The notes under the pieces: generated by a model
Database searches by the model: none
Told to the model about the DNA's origin: nothing
The model's input: only the letters and a program-made list of their open reading frames with translations
Assembly (NCBI GenBank): GCA_900769095.1
Contig: CAAGFH010000105.1
Location: 1 to 11,689 of the forward strand
From: Methanobacteriaceae archaeon
GTDB taxonomy: Archaea; Methanobacteriota; Methanobacteria; Methanobacteriales; Methanobacteriaceae
DNA: 11,689 nt
Direction: 5' to 3'
Position numbers and translations under genes: made by a program
Part shown: positions 6,761-11,689 of the stretch, piece after piece
Numbering within the stretch: the first letter of the stretch is position 1
Layout of the letters: each line of letters starts with the position of its first letter

Positions 6761-6892
6761 GTAAATTAAGTTATTTTTCATACATTTTTATTTTCATTGT
6801 TTTTAGTAAAACTTAATAGCATATTTTTTCATAAATATAATTAATATAAAGTTGTGTTTATTTGATTATATTGTATTTTAGGGGTTGATTTT
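6761..6892 (+). promoter_or_regulatory. Upstream region of the type I RM operon
   Basis: Very AT-rich. TATA-like sequence (ATAAATATAATTAATATAAA) lies at about 6831-6850, which would start transcription near 6865-6875. A ribosome-site-like GGGGTTGAT at 6881-6889 follows. I see no operator repeat and no gene for a control protein. Confidence 0.4.
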
Positions 6893-9800
6893 ATTTCAAT
6901 TTATAATGAAGATGTATATGAAGATTCCATCCTTAATCTGCTGCAGGATTTGGGTTATACTTATTATAGTGGTTATGATGTTGAAAGGGATTATAAAAAT
7001 CCATTATTTGTCAATGATTTGGATAATCTGTATTCAATTAATCGAGATTCAAGCAGAATAGCTATTGAAAATGCTATTAAAAAGGTACAAGACTTTGGAA
7101 TTGCAAGTGTCGCTGAAAAAAATGAAAGATTCAATAATTATCTGCAGAATGGAATATCTGTAAATTATTGGGAAGACAATCAGGAAAAATCCACATTAAT
7201 CAAATTGGTTGATTGGGAAAATTTGGAAAATAATAGATTTACAGTTATCAATCAATGGACTGTTGTTGAAAAGGAAACCAAACGTCCGGATATTATAGTA
7301 TTTCTCAACGGATTTCCAGTTGTTGTAATGGAGCTAAAATCTCCTTCAAGAGAAGATGCAGATGTATCTGAAGCATATAATCAACTACAAAAATACAAGC
7401 AGGTCATTCCATCACTTTTTACTTACAATTCTTTTTGTGTTATGAGTGATATGGCAATTACAAAGGCAGGAACAATCACTTCATCAGAAGACCGTTTTAT
7501 GGAATGGAAAACAACTGATGGAAGCTATGAATCAACTCAATTTGCAGATTTCACAACATTTTTTGAAGGAATATTCGAAAAAAACAGATTCCTTGATATA
7601 TTAAAAAACTTCATTACTTTTTCAAACGATTCAACTAAAAAGATTAAGATTTTAGGAGCATATCACCAATATTTTGCTGTTAATAAGGCAGTAGAATCAA
7701 CTCTAAAAGCTATTAACAGTGACCACAAGGCAGGTGTGTTCTGGCACACTCAGGGAAGTGGAAAAAGCTTATCCATGGTGTTTTATGTAAACAAGCTTCA
7801 AGAAAGACTTGAAAGTCCAACATTTGTGGTCATCACTGACCGTAATGACTTGGATGATCAACTGTTTACACAATTCAGCAAATGTAGTGATTTCTTAAGA
7901 CAGACTCCGCAGCAAGCAACAAGCATGAAAAATCTAAAGGAATTGCTCAATGACAGAAAAGCCAATGGAATATTCTTTTCAACAATGCAAAAGTTTGATG
8001 AATATGATGAATCATTAACTGAGAGAAATGATGTAATTGTAATATCTGATGAAGCACATCGTAGTCAATATGGGCTTGAAGAGAAAGTAGATCCAAAAAC
8101 AGGTGAAATAAAAATTGGTGCTGCACGTAGAATACGCAATGCACTTCCGAATGCAACATATATTGGATTTACCGGAACACCAATCTCAAGGTCAGACAAA
8201 TCAACAAGAGAAGTGTTCGGTAACTACATTGATATTTATGATATGACACAGTCTGTAGAAGATGGTGCAACAGTACCAATCAGCTATGAAAGCCGTATTG
8301 CAGATATTAAATTGGATGAAACTATTTTGGATGAAATTGATAAAAAATACTGGGAATTAAGAGAGCAAGCTGAGGAATATAACATTGAGAGAAGCAAAAG
8401 AGAACTCAGTAGGATGGAGGCATTGCTTGGAGCACCAGAAATCATTGATGACATATGTACTGATATTGTAAATCACTATGAAAACAATCGTGCAATGGAA
8501 TTAACCGGTAAGGCGATGATAGTTGCATATTCAAGACCAATTGCAATAAAAATGTATAAAAAAATATTGGAACTTCGTCCGAATTGGGATGAAAAAGTAA
8601 AAGTGGTAATGAGTGGTTCCAATAAAGACCCGGAAGACTGGCATGAAATCATTGGAGACAAATCATATAAAAAAGGACTTGAAAAGAAATTCAAAGATGA
8701 TGACGACCCAATGAAAATAGCTATTGTAGTTGACATGTGGCTTACAGGATTTGACGTGCCCTCACTTGCAACAATGTATGTCTATAAACCAATGAAAGGA
8801 CACAACTTGATGCAGGCAATTGCTCGTGTTAATAGAGTATTCAAAGATAAAGAAGGTGGGCTTGTAGTTGACTACATTGGTATTGCATCAGAACTTAAAA
8901 AAGCAATGAGTGAATATACGGATAGGGACAATAAAAACTATGGTGATATGGATGTGGATAATATTGCTTATCCAAACTTCCAGGAAAAATTAGAAGTCTG
9001 TAGAGATTTATTCCACAAATTTGATTATTCAAAATTCTTTGGAGAAAGTAACTTGGAGAGATCAAAAGTTATTTCTGGTGGAGTAAACTTTATGGAAGCT
9101 TTAATTAATGAAGATAAGAAAAATTCATTCCTAAAAGAAGCATTACTTCTCAAGAAATGGTTGTCATTATGTAGAAGCAGGGCAAGTGAAAAAGAAAGAT
9201 TTGAAGCAGCATTCTTTGAAGCGGTCCGTACAACTCTTGTTAAAATTTCTTCTGATAAGAAACTGTCTATTCATGAAATCAATGCACAAATCACCAAACT
9301 TCTTAATCAATCCATCAAAAGTACTGGTGTTATTAACATTATCAATGTAAGTGATGAAGTTTCATTGTTCGACCCGGAATTTTTAGATAAAGTACGTTCA
9401 ATGGAATCATCAAATTTAACAATTTCTCTTTTGGAAAAACTCCTCAACGACCAAGTAAAAGGATATAAAAGAAAAAATATCATAAAATCTGAGGAATTCT
9501 CAGACCTTTTAAAACAAACCATGAACAGCTATGTCAATGGCCATATTACAAATGATGAGGTTATTGAAGAGTTAATTAAAATTGCAAAGCTTTTGCGTGA
9601 AGCACATAAGGAGGGTGAAAAATTAGGTTTAACTGAAGAGGAATTGGCATTTTACAATGCAATTGCACTTCCTGAAAACATACATGACTTTTATACAGAT
9701 GAAACTTTAATTAAAATTACACAGGAATTAACTGAATCTTTAAGAAGAAATAGGACAATAGACTGGCAGAAAAAGGAATCTGCAAGAGCAAACATGAGAA

Positions 9801-9910
9801 GAACTGTAAAACGTTTGCTTAAAAAGTATGATTATCCTCCAGAAGAAATGAAATCAGCTTTAGAAAAAGTTATTGCACAATGTGAATTATGGGCGGATGT
9901 TACAATATGA
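6893..9910 (+). CDS. hsdR: Type I restriction enzyme subunit R (HsdR), start codon atypical
   Basis: The translocase/endonuclease subunit, about 1005 residues, normal for the family. Numbered from TTG 6950 (MGYTYY): the PD-(D/E)xK nuclease shows RPD (112-114) and ELK (128-130). The SF2 motor has QGSGKS (268-273), DEAH (367-370), FTGTP (407-411), VDMWLTGFDVP (594-604) and the arginine-finger segment QAIARVNR (622-629). The rest is the helical and C-terminal part that docks on the methylase. Residues SIYNEDVYEDSILNLLQDLG lie upstream of that TTG in the same frame and look like the usual HsdR N-terminus, so the protein should start near 6893. No ATG, GTG or TTG occurs in frame between the stop at 6863 and 6950; the codon at the right distance from GGGGTTGAT is ATT (6893). 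The motor and nuclease are intact. hsdM follows 12 bases after the stop. Confidence 0.93.
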   Translation: MSIYNEDVYEDSILNLLQDLGYTYYSGYDVERDYKNPLFVNDLDNLYSINRDSSRIAIENAIKKVQDFGIASVAEKNERFNNYLQNGISVNYWEDNQEKSTLIKLVDWENLENNRFTVINQWTVVEKETKRPDIIVFLNGFPVVVMELKSPSREDADVSEAYNQLQKYKQVIPSLFTYNSFCVMSDMAITKAGTITSSEDRFMEWKTTDGSYESTQFADFTTFFEGIFEKNRFLDILKNFITFSNDSTKKIKILGAYHQYFAVNKAVESTLKAINSDHKAGVFWHTQGSGKSLSMVFYVNKLQERLESPTFVVITDRNDLDDQLFTQFSKCSDFLRQTPQQATSMKNLKELLNDRKANGIFFSTMQKFDEYDESLTERNDVIVISDEAHRSQYGLEEKVDPKTGEIKIGAARRIRNALPNATYIGFTGTPISRSDKSTREVFGNYIDIYDMTQSVEDGATVPISYESRIADIKLDETILDEIDKKYWELREQAEEYNIERSKRELSRMEALLGAPEIIDDICTDIVNHYENNRAMELTGKAMIVAYSRPIAIKMYKKILELRPNWDEKVKVVMSGSNKDPEDWHEIIGDKSYKKGLEKKFKDDDDPMKIAIVVDMWLTGFDVPSLATMYVYKPMKGHNLMQAIARVNRVFKDKEGGLVVDYIGIASELKKAMSEYTDRDNKNYGDMDVDNIAYPNFQEKLEVCRDLFHKFDYSKFFGESNLERSKVISGGVNFMEALINEDKKNSFLKEALLLKKWLSLCRSRASEKERFEAAFFEAVRTTLVKISSDKKLSIHEINAQITKLLNQSIKSTGVINIINVSDEVSLFDPEFLDKVRSMESSNLTISLLEKLLNDQVKGYKRKNIIKSEEFSDLLKQTMNSYVNGHITNDEVIEELIKIAKLLREAHKEGEKLGLTEEELAFYNAIALPENIHDFYTDETLIKITQELTESLRRNRTIDWQKKESARANMRRTVKRLLKKYDYPPEEMKSALEKVIAQCELWADVTI

Positions 9911-9922
9911 TGGTGATTGATG

Positions 9923-11425
9923 ATGGCAAAGGAAAATATTAGTGAAATTGGATTTGAAAAACAGATATGGGATGCAGCAGATGAACTAAGAGGTTCAATG
10001 GATGCAGCTGAATACAAACATGTGGTATTGGGATTAATCTTTTTAAAATACTTATCAGATAAATTTGAAGATAGATATCAGGAACTTGTTGAAGAAGGAG
10101 CAGGATTTGAAGAGGATATTGATGAATATACTTCAGAAAACATATTCTTCGTACCGCCAGAAGCACGTTGGAGTGAAATAGCTAAGAATGCAAACAAGGA
10201 AGAAAACGGTTTGACAATCGACAATGCAATGAAAGCAATTGAAGATTCCAATAAATCACTTAAAGGAATATTACCTAAAAACTTCTCAAGACCAGAACTA
10301 GACAAAAAGAAACTCGGTGCTGTTATTGATATATTCACAAATGTACAAATGTCTGATAAAGGTGATAAAAAAGATATTTTAGGACGTACCTATGAATATT
10401 GTCTTTCAATGTTTGCAGAAACTGAAGGTAAAAAAGCAGGGGAGTTTTATACTCCTGCATGTGTAGTAAAAACATTGGTTTCAATATTAAAACCATATGA
10501 TGGAAGAGTATACGACCCATGCTGCGGATCTGGGGGAATGTTTGTACAATCCAAAAATTTCATTGAAAATCATAGTGGAAACATTAAAAAGATTTCAATC
10601 TATGGTCAGGAATCAAATCCCACCACATGGAAAATGGCAAAAATGAACTTAGCTATTCGTGGACTTGAAGCAGACCTTGGAGAGCACCAGGAAGACACAT
10701 TTCTAAATGATTTGCATCCTACCTTAAAAGCTGATTTTGTAATGGCAAATCCACCATTCAACCTCAAAAAATGGGGACAAGAACAATTACAGGATGATGT
10801 AAGGTGGAAATATGGTATTCCACCAAAAGGAAATGCAAACTTCGCATGGATGCAACATATGATACATCACTTATCACCAAAAGGAAAAATAGGTTTGGTA
10901 TTAGCTAACGGGTCATTATCATCAACTACTTCCGGTGAAGGTAAAATCAGACAAGCAATTGTTGAAGATGATCTAGTAGAATGTATTGTTGCACTTCCTA
11001 CTCAACTGTTTTATACAACAGGAATTCCAGTTTGTCTTTGGTTCTTGAACCGTGATAAAAAACAAAAAGGAAAAACTTTGTTTATTGATGCACGTGAAAT
11101 TGGAACAATGGTTTCAAGGAAACTACGTGAATTAACAGATGAAGATATTGAATTAATTGCAGAAACATTCACTAAATTCGAAGAAGGAACCCTTGAAGAT
11201 GAAAAAGGATTCTGCAAAGTAAGTGATTTAGAAGAAATCAAGAAACATGATTTCATATTAACACCTGGTCGTTATGTTGGATTTAAATCAGAAGAAGATG
11301 ATGGAATTCCATTTGAAGAAAAAATGAAAACATTAACAACTGAATTGGATGCGTTATTTAAGGAATCCAATGAACTTGAAGGTAAAATTCGTCAAAGTTT
11401 AAAGGAGATTGGTTTTGAATTCTAG
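9923..11425 (+). CDS. hsdM: Type I restriction-modification methylase subunit (HsdM), N6-adenine specific
   Basis: A 500-residue methylase, usual length. With two HsdS-bound copies it makes the modification enzyme, and with HsdR the full restriction complex. The N-terminal helical HsdM_N domain (EKQIWDAADELRGSMDA, about 12-28) is followed by GEFYTP (173-178), the S-adenosylmethionine motif DPCCGSGG (198-205) and the catalytic NPPF (276-279) typical of gamma-type N6-adenine methylases. The C-terminus carries LTPGRYVG (446-453), then a coiled-coil-like segment that contacts HsdS. Three starts lie together: TTG 9917, ATG 9920 and ATG 9923. I prefer 9923 because GGTGAT (9912-9917), complementary to the archaeal 16S 3' end, is then five bases upstream. 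The gene overlaps no other and reads intact. Confidence 0.96.
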   Translation: MAKENISEIGFEKQIWDAADELRGSMDAAEYKHVVLGLIFLKYLSDKFEDRYQELVEEGAGFEEDIDEYTSENIFFVPPEARWSEIAKNANKEENGLTIDNAMKAIEDSNKSLKGILPKNFSRPELDKKKLGAVIDIFTNVQMSDKGDKKDILGRTYEYCLSMFAETEGKKAGEFYTPACVVKTLVSILKPYDGRVYDPCCGSGGMFVQSKNFIENHSGNIKKISIYGQESNPTTWKMAKMNLAIRGLEADLGEHQEDTFLNDLHPTLKADFVMANPPFNLKKWGQEQLQDDVRWKYGIPPKGNANFAWMQHMIHHLSPKGKIGLVLANGSLSSTTSGEGKIRQAIVEDDLVECIVALPTQLFYTTGIPVCLWFLNRDKKQKGKTLFIDAREIGTMVSRKLRELTDEDIELIAETFTKFEEGTLEDEKGFCKVSDLEEIKKHDFILTPGRYVGFKSEEDDGIPFEEKMKTLTTELDALFKESNELEGKIRQSLKEIGFEF

Positions 11426-11445
11426 ATTTGAATTTAGAATTTTTT
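11418..11445 (+). terminator. Weak hairpin with T-run between hsdM and hsdS, possible attenuator
   Basis: AATTCTAG (11418-11425) pairs with TTAGAATT (11434-11441) with one G-U and an 8-base loop. The right arm runs into six T residues (11440-11445). The stop TAG of hsdM (11423-11425) is inside the left arm. The stem is AT-rich, so partial rather than full termination is the likely outcome, if any. hsdS clearly continues the operon 39 bases later. Confidence 0.4.
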
Positions 11446-11464
11446 ATTAAAAGGAGTGATAAAT

Positions 11465-11689
11465 TTGAGTTTAGATAAAACCAATAATAATGATTGGGAT
11501 TGGGTAAAAGCCAAAGATTTCATGATATTTAATCCACGAGAATCTGTCAAAAAAGGAACTAAAGTTAAAAATGTTCCCATGGATAAAATTGAGCCTAAAA
11601 CAAAAGAAATCTCAAGTTATGAAGTCACTGAATTTAAAGGTGGGGTAAAATTCAGAAATGGAGATACATTGATGGCAAGAATCACTCCC
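11465..11689 (+). CDS. hsdS: Type I restriction specificity subunit (HsdS), N-terminal part only
   Basis: Seventy-five codons are visible before the window ends in frame. The start is TTG 11465, with AGGAGTGAT (11452-11460) at good distance; no ATG is available at that place. The visible part reads MSLDKTNNNDWDWVKAKDFM, then NVPMDKI and FRNGDTLMARITP. The last segment is the well-known NGDxLxARITP signature of the first target-recognition domain. HsdS carries two such domains and sets the DNA sequence recognised by HsdM and HsdR. The second domain, the central repeats and the stop are outside the window, so intactness cannot be judged. Its position directly after hsdM supports the call. Confidence 0.92.
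   Translation, partial: MSLDKTNNNDWDWVKAKDFMIFNPRESVKKGTKVKNVPMDKIEPKTKEISSYEVTEFKGGVKFRNGDTLMARITP

Noticed and set aside
6950..6952. TTG as the true hsdR start
   Set aside because: It has no ribosome site at proper spacing and would remove a conserved-looking N-terminal segment encoded directly upstream in the same frame.
1..11689. CRISPR arrays, tRNA or rRNA genes, insertion sequences or integrase genes
   Set aside because: No regularly spaced repeats, no RNA gene signatures and no transposase or integrase motifs were seen on either strand.

Overview
The window looks like part of the chromosome of a methanogenic archaeon of the Methanobacteriales, most like Methanobrevibacter. The evidence is very AT-rich intergenic DNA, archaeal TATA-like boxes, Shine-Dalgarno sites of the GGTGAT/GAGGTG type, use of TTG starts, PAS-rich HisKA_2-type histidine kinases, zinc-ribbon/TM2 proteins, and small membrane-anchored Ig-like proteins with an N-terminus of the type M-x-x-K-I-I-I. 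This placement is inferred from gene style, not from a search.

Layout. A hairpin-plus-T-run terminator (49-84) ends something to the left. A 47-residue membrane peptide gene (252-395, +, apparently leaderless) meets the thioredoxin reductase gene trxB (389-1300, -) tail to tail with a 7-base overlap. Next comes a PAS-PAS-PAS-HisKA_2 sensor kinase (1596-3383, +). It is split by two frameshifts of opposite sign, both at GGGG runs, and is preceded by a 21-codon ORF overlapping its ATG. A shared terminator separates it from a DAACS-family dicarboxylate/amino-acid symporter (3434-4723, -). A divergent promoter region of 100 bases then leads to a zinc-ribbon/TM2 membrane protein (4824-5312, +) carrying an in-frame TAA at codon 24. 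Two related, tandem, membrane-anchored single-Ig-domain proteins follow (5408-6099, frameshifted; 6111-6728, open). The right-hand 5 kb is a type I restriction-modification operon hsdR-hsdM-hsdS (6893 to the edge), with hsdS cut by the window end.

How the parts relate. The RM genes form one functional unit: HsdR nuclease/translocase, HsdM N6-adenine methylase and HsdS specificity subunit. The other genes look like independent housekeeping, sensing, transport or surface functions; I see no sign that they form one system. The striking feature is the density of lesions from 1.5 to 6.9 kb. There are three clear frameshifts, one nonsense codon, and three genes with good ribosome binding sites but ATA or ATT where a start codon is expected. 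By contrast trxB, the symporter and hsdM are intact, and hsdR is intact apart from its start. This could be real decay, strain-specific switching, or consensus error at short homopolymers. I found no convincing undescribed defence or mobile system, and no tRNA, rRNA, CRISPR array or insertion sequence.
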